Part shown: piece after piece, positions 7,286 to 16,750 of the stretch | Layout: the number at the start of each line of letters is the position of its first letter | Numbering within the stretch: position 1 is the first letter of the stretch | From: JAQTNA01 sp043743785 | GTDB lineage: Bacteria; Pseudomonadota; Gammaproteobacteria; Burkholderiales; Rhodocyclaceae | DNA length: 24,677 nucleotides | Direction: 5' to 3' | Assembly: GCA_043743785.1 (NCBI GenBank) | Contig: JAYTVW010000112.1 | Span: forward strand, 1 to 24,677 | The notes under the pieces: generated by a model | Databases searched by the model: none | Told to the model about the DNA's origin: nothing | The model's input: the letters and a program-made list of their open reading frames with translations, nothing else | Position numbers and translations under genes: made by a program

Positions 7286-8040
7286 ACGCCCCCCTCATCA
7301 GCGAAGACGATCTCCACGCCTGGGCCGACGGCCGGCTGGATGGCCCCCGGCGCACCGAATTGCAAGCCTGGCTGGCCCAACACCCGGCGGAACAGGCCCG
7401 TCTGGAAGGCTGGCAGGCCCAGAACCGTCTGCTGCACGGCAAGTTCGACGCCCTGCTGGACGCCCCCCTGCCGGCCCGCCTGCTGGAGGCCGCCCGGCCC
7501 CGCCCCCGGCCTGTCTGGCGCCAGGCTGCAGCGATCGCCTGGCTGGCGCTGGGCGGCATCCTCGGTTTCCTGCTGCACGACCGCATCACGCCTCCCGGCA
7601 GCGCACTGGAGGCGACCCTGCCGCGTCAAGCCGCCATCGCCCATGCGGTGTACACCCCGGAAGTGCGCCACCCGGTGGAGGTATCCGCCGACCAGGAAAG
7701 CCATCTGGTGGCCTGGTTGTCGAAGCGCCTCGGCACTGCCCTCAAGGTACCCCTTCTCAAGGACGCGGGCTTCACCCTGGTGGGGGGACGCCTGCTGCCG
7801 GGGGAAAGCGGCCCGGTGGCCCAGTTCATGTACCAGGACGCAAACGGACGGCGCCTCACGCTCTACGTACGCACCCAGGAAGGTGCGAAAGAAACCGCCT
7901 TCCGTTTCGCCAGAGCAAACAATATCGGCGTGTTTTACTGGCTTGATGGCAAACTGGGCTATGCCCTGTCCGGGGAAGTGCCCAAGGACGATCTGCTCAA
8001 GGTGGCGACCCTGGTGTATCGGCAGTTGAATCCGCTGTAA
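7282..8040 (+). CDS. Single-pass transmembrane anti-sigma factor (COG5662 type)
   Basis: Predicted to hold the overlapping ECF sigma factor at the membrane until an envelope signal releases it. The 252 residues divide into an N-terminal cytosolic domain (1-80, beginning with the typical DDLHAWADGRLDGPRR segment), one membrane helix (about 81-98, AAAIAWLALGGILGFLL) and a periplasmic domain (99-252). The last contains the family-like stretch GFTLVGGRLLPGESG and a following YQDANGRRLTLYVR. The protein contains no cysteine at all. It therefore lacks the HXXXCXXC zinc site of ZAS-type anti-sigmas and cannot sense oxidants through its own thiols. Assignment rests on architecture and on the 4-nt overlap with the sigma gene. 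The msrP gene follows 49 nt later. Confidence 0.85.
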   Translation: MNAPLISEDDLHAWADGRLDGPRRTELQAWLAQHPAEQARLEGWQAQNRLLHGKFDALLDAPLPARLLEAARPRPRPVWRQAAAIAWLALGGILGFLLHDRITPPGSALEATLPRQAAIAHAVYTPEVRHPVEVSADQESHLVAWLSKRLGTALKVPLLKDAGFTLVGGRLLPGESGPVAQFMYQDANGRRLTLYVRTQEGAKETAFRFARANNIGVFYWLDGKLGYALSGEVPKDDLLKVATLVYRQLNPL

Positions 8041-8089
8041 GGTCTGGCGCCCTGCCGCGACTAATGGGTACAACCACGAAGGAAACATC

Positions 8090-9037
8090 ATGCTTATCAA
8101 GCGACCGGACCACATCCTTCCCTCCGAAATCACGCCGCAGAAGATCTACGAGGGCCGCAGGGAATTCATCAAGGCGGCGGGCGCGGCCGCCCTCCTGGCT
8201 AGCGGTCTACTGCCGGCCAGCGCCGCCCGGGCCGCGGCGCCCCATTTCCCCGGGCTGATGCCCAGCCCCTGGAGCACCCGGGACGAGAAGCTCACCCCCC
8301 TGAAGGACGTCACCAGCTACAACAACTACTACGAGTTCGGCTACGACAAGGATTCCCCTGCCGCCAACGCGGGGCCGCTGAAGACCCGACCATGGTCCCT
8401 GGTGGTGGATGGTCTGGTGAAAAAGCCCCGCACCTTTAGCCTTGATGAACTGCTGAAACTGGTGCCGCTGGAGGAACGTATCTACCGCATGCGCTGCGTG
8501 GAAGGCTGGTCCATGGTCATCCCCTGGGTCGGCTTCCCGATTTCCGCCCTGCTGAAACAGGTGGAGCCTTTGGGCAGCGCCAAATACCTGGCTTTCCAGA
8601 CCAAGCTGGACAAGGAGACCATGAGCGGCACCCGCCTGCCCTACCTGAACTGGCCCTACGCGGAAGGTCTGCGCCTGGACGAAGCCCTGCACCCCCTGGC
8701 CATTCTGGCGGTGGGCCTCTATGGCGACGTACTGCCCAACCAGAACGGTGCCCCCATCCGGCTGGTGCTGCCCTGGAAATACGGCTTCAAGGGCGCCAAG
8801 TCCCTGGTGCGCCTGACCCTCACGGAACGGCAGCCGGTCACCGCCTGGAACCAGTCCGCCCCCCACGAATACGGCTTCTACGCCAACGTGAATCCATCGG
8901 TGGATCATCCACGCTGGAGTCAGGCCAAGGAGCGCCGCATTGGCGAATTTCTGCGCCGCCCCACCCTGATGTTCAACGGCTACGCCGATCAGGTCGGCCA
9001 GCTCTACGCCGGCATGGATCTAAAGAAGAACTACTAA
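8090..9037 (+). CDS. msrP: Periplasmic methionine sulfoxide reductase, molybdopterin subunit
   Basis: MsrP (YedY) reduces methionine sulfoxide in oxidised periplasmic proteins, using electrons from the membrane partner MsrQ. The 315-residue protein has a Tat signal with twin arginine RREFIKAAG (from residue 23) and a cleavage region near ASAARA (about 43-48). The mature enzyme belongs to the sulfite-oxidase-like fold. C136 in YRMRCVEGWSMVIPW is the expected molybdenum ligand. The C-terminal part contains the characteristic LPWKYGFKGAKS segment. AAGGAA (8079-8084) lies 5 nt before the ATG. msrQ follows on the same strand but is separated by 180 bp containing a palindromic repeat. Position directly after a sigma/anti-sigma pair suggests it belongs to that regulon. 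Confidence 0.95.
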   Translation: MLIKRPDHILPSEITPQKIYEGRREFIKAAGAAALLASGLLPASAARAAAPHFPGLMPSPWSTRDEKLTPLKDVTSYNNYYEFGYDKDSPAANAGPLKTRPWSLVVDGLVKKPRTFSLDELLKLVPLEERIYRMRCVEGWSMVIPWVGFPISALLKQVEPLGSAKYLAFQTKLDKETMSGTRLPYLNWPYAEGLRLDEALHPLAILAVGLYGDVLPNQNGAPIRLVLPWKYGFKGAKSLVRLTLTERQPVTAWNQSAPHEYGFYANVNPSVDHPRWSQAKERRIGEFLRRPTLMFNGYADQVGQLYAGMDLKKNY

Positions 9038-9053
9038 CGATTAACCCTGGAAA

Positions 9054-9200
9054 TCTTGAATTGAACCGCAGAGGCGCAGAGGCGCTGAGAAAACCGAGGC
9101 TTGCTGAATTGTTGTGTCTCACCTGTTGGATGAATGCAAATCAGCGTGCACCGCATTGTTTTTCCTCTGCGCCTCTGCGGTTAATCAACTGCTTTTTCTA
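9054..9200. repeat. Palindromic intergenic element, copy B
   Basis: The left arm (9061-9093, CCGCAGAGGCGCAGAGGCGC within it) and right arm (9160-9188, CCTCTGCGCCTCTGCGG within it) are inverted repeats around a 66-nt core. This copy uses CGCAGAG units throughout rather than CGCCGAG. It separates msrP from msrQ. If the two are co-transcribed, the mRNA would carry a large hairpin here. Confidence 0.8.
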
Positions 9201-9217
9201 GAAAAACGGACCCCGTC

Positions 9218-9895
9218 ATGCCCCAGCCCACGCCCCGCCAGATCAGTCTCGCCAAGGCATTCCTGTTCGCCCTGTGCCTGGTACCCGCCGCCCATCTGGG
9301 CTGGCTATTCCTGAACGACGATCTGGGCGCCAATCCCATCGAGGCTTTGATCCGCGGACTCGGGGACTGGGGCCTGCGCTTCCTGCTCGTCAGTCTGGCG
9401 GTGACGCCGGCCAGGCGCCTGTTCGGCTGGCACTGGCTACTGCGCTTCCGGCGCATGCTGGGCCTCTACGCCTTCGCCTACGTCTTCCTGCATCTCTCCG
9501 GCTACATCGTGCTGGACCAGTTCTTCGACTGGCACGAGATCGGCAAGGACATCTTGAAGCGCCCCTTCATCACCGTGGGCATGATGGCCTTCCTGCTGCT
9601 GCTGCCGCTGGCCGCCACCTCCACCAACGCCATGATCCGGCGCCTCGGCGGCAAACAATGGCAGGCACTGCATCGCTTTGTGTACGCCATTGGCGGACTG
9701 GGAGTGCTGCATTTCTGGTGGATGGTGAAGCTGGACATCCGGGAACCGGCCCTCTACACCCTGATCCTGGCGCTGCTGCTGGGGCTGCGCCTGTGGTGGC
9801 GATTCAAGGATCGTGCCGTAAAGCGGCAAGCCGCCCTGCCGACCTTGAAGCCCGGCGCCAAAATCATCCCCATTGTGGCCCGGAAGGGACGGTAG
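9218..9895 (+). CDS. msrQ: Haem-binding membrane subunit of the MsrPQ system
   Basis: MsrQ (YedZ) is an inner-membrane b-type haem protein that takes electrons from the respiratory quinone pool and passes them to periplasmic MsrP. The 225 residues contain about six hydrophobic segments (roughly 12-32, 52-66, 82-99, 116-132, 152-168, 178-194). Candidate haem-ligating histidines lie within them: H92 (FLHLSGY), H152 (ALHRFVY) and H165 (VLHFWWM). These fall one residue from the positions I recall for the E. coli protein. The C-terminus is a basic cytosolic tail. The start at 9218 follows palindromic copy B. I see no strong Shine-Dalgarno (GGACCCCGTC precedes the ATG). The gene is complete and of normal family length. 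Confidence 0.94.
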   Translation: MPQPTPRQISLAKAFLFALCLVPAAHLGWLFLNDDLGANPIEALIRGLGDWGLRFLLVSLAVTPARRLFGWHWLLRFRRMLGLYAFAYVFLHLSGYIVLDQFFDWHEIGKDILKRPFITVGMMAFLLLLPLAATSTNAMIRRLGGKQWQALHRFVYAIGGLGVLHFWWMVKLDIREPALYTLILALLLGLRLWWRFKDRAVKRQAALPTLKPGAKIIPIVARKGR

Positions 9896-9904
9896 TCCGA
9901 TTAG

Positions 9905-10288
9905 CTAAGCGCCCTGGCCGCCTGTGCGCCAGTTTCTCGCGGTAAGCTTGTCGAGGGCCTCAGCGTAGGCGAGCTGAGAATCCGCCGCCGCCCCCTGCGC
10001 CTTGAACAGCGCATTGAGGTGGCCGGCCAGCGCGAAAGCGATGGCGTGCAACGCCTCATGCCGGCTCAAGCCTTCCCCGCTGAGCCGGGTCATGGCCCGA
10101 ACCACCGGCGCCAGATTCTCCGCGATCTGCTTTTCCACCACCGAATGAAACATGGCGTGGGCCTTGAGCTTGGGCAGCGCGATACCCACCTGCACATGGA
10201 AGGCTTCTGCCTGGCGGATGCGCTCCTGTTCATCCAGCGCCAGCCAGTCCCAGGGTAGAGGTGCGTGTTCGGGGTCGTAGGGATTCAC
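9905..10288 (-). CDS. Conserved protein of unknown function, 127 residues
   Basis: I cannot assign a function. The protein starts VNPYDPEHAPLPWDWLALDE (translated from GTG) and then shows a patterned helical body: LKAHAMFHSVVEKQIAEN (about 47-64) and LSGEGLSRHEALHAIAFAL (about 74-92). The spaced histidines and acidic residues are reminiscent of a small proteobacterial family that I recognise only by pattern. There is no signal peptide or membrane segment, so it is probably cytoplasmic. The GTG at 10288 is chosen because GAGGA lies about 7 nt upstream and the frame before it is Arg/Ser-rich shadow sequence. It begins 25 nt after the SNF2 helicase stop on the same strand, so the two are probably one transcript. 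Confidence 0.78.
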   Translation of the reverse strand: MNPYDPEHAPLPWDWLALDEQERIRQAEAFHVQVGIALPKLKAHAMFHSVVEKQIAENLAPVVRAMTRLSGEGLSRHEALHAIAFALAGHLNALFKAQGAAADSQLAYAEALDKLTARNWRTGGQGA

Positions 10289-10313
10289 GCCAGAGTCCTC
10301 GGGCCGGCACGCA

Positions 10314-13300
10314 TCAGCGTGCCTCCGGCAACGGCGCCAGGAGGGCCGCCAGGTCGGTTTCACTGAACTTGACCGCCGGGCCGCCGTCTTCCGAGAGAAT
10401 GCCGGCGGCCAATTCAGCCTTCTTTTCCTGCAGGGCGAGGATCTTCTCCTCAATGCTGCCCGCCACCACCAGCTTGTACACAAACACCGGTTTCTCCTGG
10501 CCGATGCGGTGAGCCCGGTCCGTGGCCTGGTTTTCCACCGCCGGGTTCCACCAGGGATCGTAGTGGATCACGGTGTCGGCTGCGGTGAGGTTGAGACCCA
10601 CGCCTCCGGCTTTCAGGCTGATGAGGAACACCGGTACTTCGCACTTCTGGAAACGTTTGATGGGGGTTTCCCGGTCGCTGGTATCGCCATCCAGGCGCAC
10701 GAAGGGAATCGCCTTGGCCTTCAACTCCGCCTGAATCAGGTCCAGCATGCTGGTGAATTGGGAGAAGAGCAGGATGCGCCGGCCCTCATCCACCATTTCC
10801 GGCACCAGGTCCATGAGCAGGGAGAGCTTGGCGGACTCCTTGATGGGCTTGGCGGACAGGCTTTTCATCAGGCGCGGGTCGCAGCACACCTGACGCAGCT
10901 TGAGCAGGGCATCCAGAATGACGATCTGGCTGCGGGCGAAGCCCTTCATGGCCACCGCCTCCCGCACTTTGGCGTCCATGGCGCTACGTACGGTTTCATA
11001 CAGATCCCGCTGGCGGCCTTCCAGATCCACGCTCTGCAGGATGATGGTCTTGGGCGGCAGCTCCTTGGCCACTTCTTCCTTCCTGCGCCGCAGGATGAAG
11101 GGGCGGATACGCTTGGCCAGCACCTCACGGCGCAGGTTGTCGGCCCGTTTCTCGATGGGGCTGCGCCAGCGCTTGGTGAATTCCTTTGAGTCTCCAAGGA
11201 AACCGGGCAGCAGGAAATCGAACTGGGTCCACAGTTCCCCCAAGTGATTTTCCAGCGGCGTGCCGGTGAGGCACAAACGATGCCGGGAACGGATGCGCCG
11301 CACCGCCGCCGCGCTGCGGCTGCCGGCATTCTTTACCGACTGGGCCTCGTCCAGCAGCAGGATGTGGTACTCGAAAGCCTCCAGCACTTCCTCGTCGCGC
11401 CACAACAGCGGGTAGGTGGTGAGCACCAGATCGTGGGCCGGAATCTGCTCGAAAAGTTCCTTGCGCCCCGGCCCGTGCAGGGCCAGCACCTTGAGGCCGG
11501 GAGCGAAGCGTTCCGCCTCCGCCTTCCAGTTGTGCACCAGGGACGTGGGCATGACCGCCAGCACCGGCCGGTCCAGGCGCCCGGCCTCCTTCTCCAGGAG
11601 GATGTGGGCCAGGGCCTGGGCCGTCTTGCCCAGCCCCATGTCGTCCGCCAGGATGCCGGAGAGGTTCTGTTCCCGCAGGTATTGCAGCCAGGCCAGGCCC
11701 TGGGCCTGATAGGGGCGCAGCTCCAGGGCCAGACCGGCGGGCGGTTCCACCGGCTGCACGCCGCCGCTCATACGCAGGCGTTCGGCCATTTTCTGCACTG
11801 CCTCCATGCCCTTGAACTGGCGCCTGTCATCCAGGTCCGCCAGGCGCAGGGCGTCCAGGCGGGAAATGCGCAGGGTGCCGTCGGCGGGCGGTGCGTCGAA
11901 CAAGTCGATGAGGGTCAGGGCCAGGGGCTTCAGGCGCTCGGCGCGCATGGAAATCATGATGCCGTCCGGCGTCTCCAGCACCACCGCCGCATCGTCCGGA
12001 ATCTTCTTCAGGGCATCCTTGTCCAGCCAGCGGGGGTCGCGCTTGAAGACATCCGCCAGCAGGGGCGCCAGGGGCAGGCGCTTGCCGTCCACTTCCACGC
12101 CCAGATCCAGGTTGAACCAGCCCCCCTCGGCCTCTTCCACGTCAAGAACCCAGTCGTCCACGATGACCCGGTGGTGGCGGAAGCCGGCGGGAATGCGCAC
12201 TTCCCAGCCCTTGGCCCGCAGTTCCGGCAACACGTCGCTCATGAACGTGGGCCAATCCTCGGCGGCGGACAGCCCGTACATGGCGGTGGCGGGGGCCGTG
12301 GCGTAGGTGTCGAAGCCGAAGCGCGGCGCCTTGGTCAGGCCTTCGGCGGCCAGGGTCTTCAAGAGCGCCACCTCTTCTTCCGGGCGCCGGTGCACGTGCA
12401 GGGTGTGGCCGTCGGAACCGCTGACGAACTCCCGGTTGTCCCCTTCCGGGAAAACGCTGTCGCCGTACTGGAAGGACGGCACCGCGTAGTCGAAGTCGGT
12501 GACGCCCCAGGGATAGTTGCGGTAGCGCTGCATATACACGCCGTAGAGGGTGCCCAGGGTCAACACCGGCCGGGGCGGCACATCCACGGTTTCCAGGGCA
12601 TCCACCAGGGAAGCATCCGGCGCCGGCAATTGGGGCGCCAATTCCGCCATGGCCGCCGCCAGCAGGGGCGCTTCGCTGCGTTCAAGGGGAGGCACCGCCA
12701 AGAGGCGCCGCAGCAGTTTGCCGTCGCCCTCCACCGTCAAGGGTCCAACGGCGAGGCGCTCAAGGTCCACGTACCAGAAGGCCCCCCCCAGAGGCAGGGC
12801 CTCGGTGCCCTCGTCCCGGGCGCCGGCCCCTACCAGCAGACGGGGCCGTAGCAGGCCGTCGTCCCCCACACGCCACTCCAGCCGGCCGGGCCGGGCCTCG
12901 GCCGCAGCCAGGGGCTCACCCGGCTTCCAGCCGAAGGCCGCAGATTCCGGCGCATGGAACAGGCGACCGGTGGCCAGCAGACGGGTCAGCACGTCCTCGC
13001 CATGGGGGCCGTCGATGGAAATGGCGCCCGTGGTGATGTCGCTCTTGAAACGCTGGGACCACAAGAGGCGCAGCACGGACAAATCCTCGTCAGTAATAAA
13101 GCGGGGCGGCTTGGCCAGGGCTCCCTCCACGTTGTTCCAGCTTTCCGTCCCGCTATAGCCGCCGGCTGCGGCCCGGCGTGCCTTGAAAAAAGCCACCACC
13201 CAGCCGTCCTCATAGCGGGCCTGACGCAGGGCATACAGCAACACCTCCTTGGGCGCTGCAGATTTCAAGGCCACCACGGGCTTCACCGACTGGCGGAATT

Positions 13301-13625
13301 CCTCCAGCCAATCCAGCAATTCCGGCCGGGGACCGCCACTCACCTGCTTGGGCAGGGCCGCCAGCAGTACCGCCGCCACATGCTTGCACCAGCCCGCCAG
13401 GGGGCAGGAGCAAGTGCTTTCGATGGTCAGTTTGCCGTGGCCATCATTCTTCAGATGCACCCGCACCTGATAGGGGTGCCGCGCCGTGCCCTGCACCCGG
13501 GCGGCGATCCAGCCGGGCCGCACATCCAGCCCCGCCACCCGCGCCAGATAGGCCCGCCCCTTGTCCACCTCCCGCGCGCCGAGCCAACGTTCGATATCAG
13601 GTAGGGTAAAAGCGAGACGGGGCAT
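10314..13625 (-). CDS. SNF2-family helicase with N-terminal SWIM zinc finger
   Basis: A 1103-residue ATP-dependent DNA translocase of the bacterial SWI2/SNF2 type; the substrate is not known. The N-terminus carries a SWIM zinc finger (C72, C74, C80, H82 in STCSCPLAGWCKHV). A long middle region (about 100-630) follows, probably the SNF2-associated domain. The ATPase core begins near 633 (LELRPYQAQGLAWLQYL). It includes Walker A DDMGLGKT (661-668), the DEAQ box (759-762), motif III LTGTPLEN, and a C-terminal helicase lobe with LFSQFTSMLD, SLKAGGVGLNL and motif VI ATDRAHRIGQ (1034-1043). All catalytic motifs are intact. An upstream in-frame ATG would overlap the -10 box, so 13625 is preferred. 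The small conserved gene follows after 25 nt. Confidence 0.95.
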   Translation of the reverse strand: MPRLAFTLPDIERWLGAREVDKGRAYLARVAGLDVRPGWIAARVQGTARHPYQVRVHLKNDGHGKLTIESTCSCPLAGWCKHVAAVLLAALPKQVSGGPRPELLDWLEEFRQSVKPVVALKSAAPKEVLLYALRQARYEDGWVVAFFKARRAAAGGYSGTESWNNVEGALAKPPRFITDEDLSVLRLLWSQRFKSDITTGAISIDGPHGEDVLTRLLATGRLFHAPESAAFGWKPGEPLAAAEARPGRLEWRVGDDGLLRPRLLVGAGARDEGTEALPLGGAFWYVDLERLAVGPLTVEGDGKLLRRLLAVPPLERSEAPLLAAAMAELAPQLPAPDASLVDALETVDVPPRPVLTLGTLYGVYMQRYRNYPWGVTDFDYAVPSFQYGDSVFPEGDNREFVSGSDGHTLHVHRRPEEEVALLKTLAAEGLTKAPRFGFDTYATAPATAMYGLSAAEDWPTFMSDVLPELRAKGWEVRIPAGFRHHRVIVDDWVLDVEEAEGGWFNLDLGVEVDGKRLPLAPLLADVFKRDPRWLDKDALKKIPDDAAVVLETPDGIMISMRAERLKPLALTLIDLFDAPPADGTLRISRLDALRLADLDDRRQFKGMEAVQKMAERLRMSGGVQPVEPPAGLALELRPYQAQGLAWLQYLREQNLSGILADDMGLGKTAQALAHILLEKEAGRLDRPVLAVMPTSLVHNWKAEAERFAPGLKVLALHGPGRKELFEQIPAHDLVLTTYPLLWRDEEVLEAFEYHILLLDEAQSVKNAGSRSAAAVRRIRSRHRLCLTGTPLENHLGELWTQFDFLLPGFLGDSKEFTKRWRSPIEKRADNLRREVLAKRIRPFILRRRKEEVAKELPPKTIILQSVDLEGRQRDLYETVRSAMDAKVREAVAMKGFARSQIVILDALLKLRQVCCDPRLMKSLSAKPIKESAKLSLLMDLVPEMVDEGRRILLFSQFTSMLDLIQAELKAKAIPFVRLDGDTSDRETPIKRFQKCEVPVFLISLKAGGVGLNLTAADTVIHYDPWWNPAVENQATDRAHRIGQEKPVFVYKLVVAGSIEEKILALQEKKAELAAGILSEDGGPAVKFSETDLAALLAPLPEAR

Positions 13626-13653
13626 GGCGGTAGACGGAAAAAAGCAACCGGGC

Positions 13654-13682
13654 ATTATAGGCCGGGAAGGCCCCATTGGAGA
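13654..13682 (-). promoter_or_regulatory. Candidate promoter of the SNF2 helicase gene
   Basis: On the minus strand a perfect TATAAT (13659-13654) lies 28 nt before the ATG. The -35 region at 17-bp spacing (13682-13677, TCTCCA) is weak. A transcript would have a leader of about 20 nt. Confidence 0.5.
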
Positions 13683-13736
13683 AACCCCTTTTGGCCAGCC
13701 GCATGGAACCGCTATGACAAGCCGTAAACGAAGCCG

Positions 13737-13840
13737 CCACGTAGGGCGGATAGCCGAAGGTTTAATCCGCCGGATGGGGTTGGCGTGGTTGCTGTCCGGC
13801 GGTTCGGCGCATTGCGCTACGCTTAATGCGCCCTACGTGG
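13737..13840. repeat. Compound palindrome with two nested hairpins
   Basis: Outer arms CCACGTAGGGCG (13737-13748) and CGCCCTACGTGG (13829-13840) are perfect inverse complements. Inside are two smaller hairpins: GGCGGAT/ATCCGCC (13745-13771) and GGCGCATT/AATGCGCC (13805-13832). They resemble the widely dispersed CGTAGGGCGGATTA-type bacterial repeat. It lies between the divergent SNF2 promoter and the 3' end of thiC. Confidence 0.75.
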
Positions 13841-13860
13841 TGAATCCGCACCAAAAGGCA

Positions 13861-13896
13861 AAGAGGGCACCGCCGATTTCCCGGCTGCGCCCTCTT
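13861..13896 (-). terminator. Probable terminator of thiC
   Basis: Arms AAGAGGGC (13861-13868) and GCCCTCTT (13889-13896) enclose a 20-nt loop that can itself pair partly. Read on the minus strand the stem is followed by TTTGCCTTTT. It lies about 60 nt beyond the thiC stop. The large loop and interrupted T-run make it a moderate call. Confidence 0.5.
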
Positions 13897-13912
13897 CTTC
13901 ACCACAGACCCG

Positions 13913-13948
13913 CTTTTCTCCGCGCCTTAAGCGCCTCTGCGGTTCAAA
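13913..13948. repeat. Degenerate half-copy of the palindromic element (copy C)
   Basis: The segment CTTTTCTCCGCGCC followed by GCGCCTCTGCGGTT resembles the right arm of copy B, with a divergent middle. No matching left arm is seen upstream, where the thiC terminator lies. It is interpreted as a decayed or truncated copy. Confidence 0.5.
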
Positions 13949-13954
13949 TAGTGC

Positions 13955-15880
<1,926 letters not shown>

Positions 15881-15885
15881 GTTGT

Positions 15886-15917
15886 CTCCTTGCGTACGGA
15901 TGCGTGAAGGCAAGGAG
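15886..15917 (-). promoter_or_regulatory. Shine-Dalgarno-sequestering hairpin of the thiC leader
   Basis: On the minus strand CTCCTTGC (15917-15910) is the exact complement of GCAAGGAG (15893-15886), with a 16-nt loop. The right arm contains the AAGGAG ribosome-binding site of thiC. The structure sits just downstream of the TPP aptamer and would block translation when formed. Confidence 0.75.
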
Positions 15918-15935
15918 CGCGGTGGTACCAGGCGC

Positions 15936-16032
15936 TACGCTTCCCTACGACGGCATTATCCGTACAGGTTATGTGGGTATGTCTCACCCGACGGCCGATA
16001 TTGAATCGCAGCAGCGCCAGGACCCCAAACGT
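15936..16032 (-). promoter_or_regulatory. TPP (THI-element) riboswitch upstream of thiC
   Basis: Conserved aptamer blocks are readable on the minus strand in the right order: TTTGGGGTCCT (about 16030-16020), GGGTGAGAC (15989-15981), ACCC (15978-15975), ACCTGT (15969-15964), GGATAATGCCG (15961-15951) and CGTAGGGAA (15949-15941). These match the thi-box consensus GGGGTGC / CTGAGA / ACCC / ACCTGATCTGG / TAATGCCAGCGTAGGGAA closely enough for a firm call. It binds thiamine pyrophosphate. Expression control is most likely translational, through the adjacent SD-sequestering hairpin. No T-run follows the aptamer. Confidence 0.92.
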
Positions 16033-16090
16033 AATCGCGCAAGGTAACGGAAAGCCGCGCCCTGCGCAAGTCATGATGATGCAAGGGTTT

Positions 16091-16726
16091 TTACCCAGGC
16101 AGTTCGTCCAGAGCCTCGTCCAGATGGTCTGTGTCGTCCCACTTAAGGAGCGTCCATCTGCCATCCTCCACTTCCAGCCAATTCAGGGCCGCATTGGAAA
16201 TGTGGAAGTCCCGGGGCGCCCCCAGGGGCTTGGCAGTCGCCAGACGGTGAATGATGTCCAGCACGCCGCCGTGGCTGACGATAAGGATGGTCTGGCCGGC
16301 GTGTGCCGCGGCGAGACGATTGAAGGTGGCGGTGATGCGTGCCGCCAGCCCGCCCAGGCTCTCGCCGCCGGGAATGACGAAATCCACGTCCCGGTCGTGA
16401 TAGCGGTGGTAGTCGTCCGCATAGCGCGCGGCGGCCTCCTTCTGGGTGAGGGCCTGGAACTCGCCGCAATTACGCTCCCGCAGTTCCGCCGTGAGCTGCA
16501 CCGGCAGGCCGAGGACTTGGGCGGCAGCCTCAGCCGTGGTGCGGGCACGAATCAGGTCGCTGGCGTAGATGGCGGCGAATTCGATGCCGGCCAAGCCTTG
16601 GGCAGCAGCAGCGGCCTGGGCCACGCCGGTTTCGTTCAAGGGAATATCCAGGTGCCCCTGGAGACGTTTTTCGACGTTCCAGGCGGTTTCGCCATGACGG
16701 ACGAGGCAGATGCGGGTGATGGCCAT
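16091..16726 (-). CDS. Histidine phosphatase (phosphoglycerate mutase-like)
   Basis: Member of the histidine phosphatase superfamily that removes phosphate through a phosphohistidine intermediate; probably a small-molecule phosphatase. The 211 residues show the catalytic motif LVRHGETAWN with nucleophile H11, the phosphate-pocket arginine R60 in ASDLIRARTTAEA, the acid/base E84 in ELRERNCGEF, and the second histidine H152 in IVSHGGVLDII. The length fits the GpmB/CobC/PhoE group, but nothing visible separates true mutase, alpha-ribazole phosphatase or a broader phosphatase. The start at 16726 is ATG with a weak Shine-Dalgarno. It ends about 60 nt upstream of the TPP riboswitch of thiC on the same strand, so read-through into thiC is possible and a role in thiamine phosphate metabolism is conceivable but unproven. 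Confidence 0.9.
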   Translation of the reverse strand: MAITRICLVRHGETAWNVEKRLQGHLDIPLNETGVAQAAAAAQGLAGIEFAAIYASDLIRARTTAEAAAQVLGLPVQLTAELRERNCGEFQALTQKEAAARYADDYHRYHDRDVDFVIPGGESLGGLAARITATFNRLAAAHAGQTILIVSHGGVLDIIHRLATAKPLGAPRDFHISNAALNWLEVEDGRWTLLKWDDTDHLDEALDELPG

Positions 16727-16750
16727 GATGATCGGGGAGCTTGTTCAATA

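Noticed and set aside
9114..9314. Short plus-strand frame spanning repeat copy B into msrQ
   Set aside because: It lies in a palindromic repeat and overlaps the msrQ start; no conserved sequence.
11244..12851. Long plus-strand open frame (535 codons) opposite the SNF2 helicase
   Set aside because: Shadow frame with Gln/His/Gly-rich composition; the helicase on the other strand has every expected motif.
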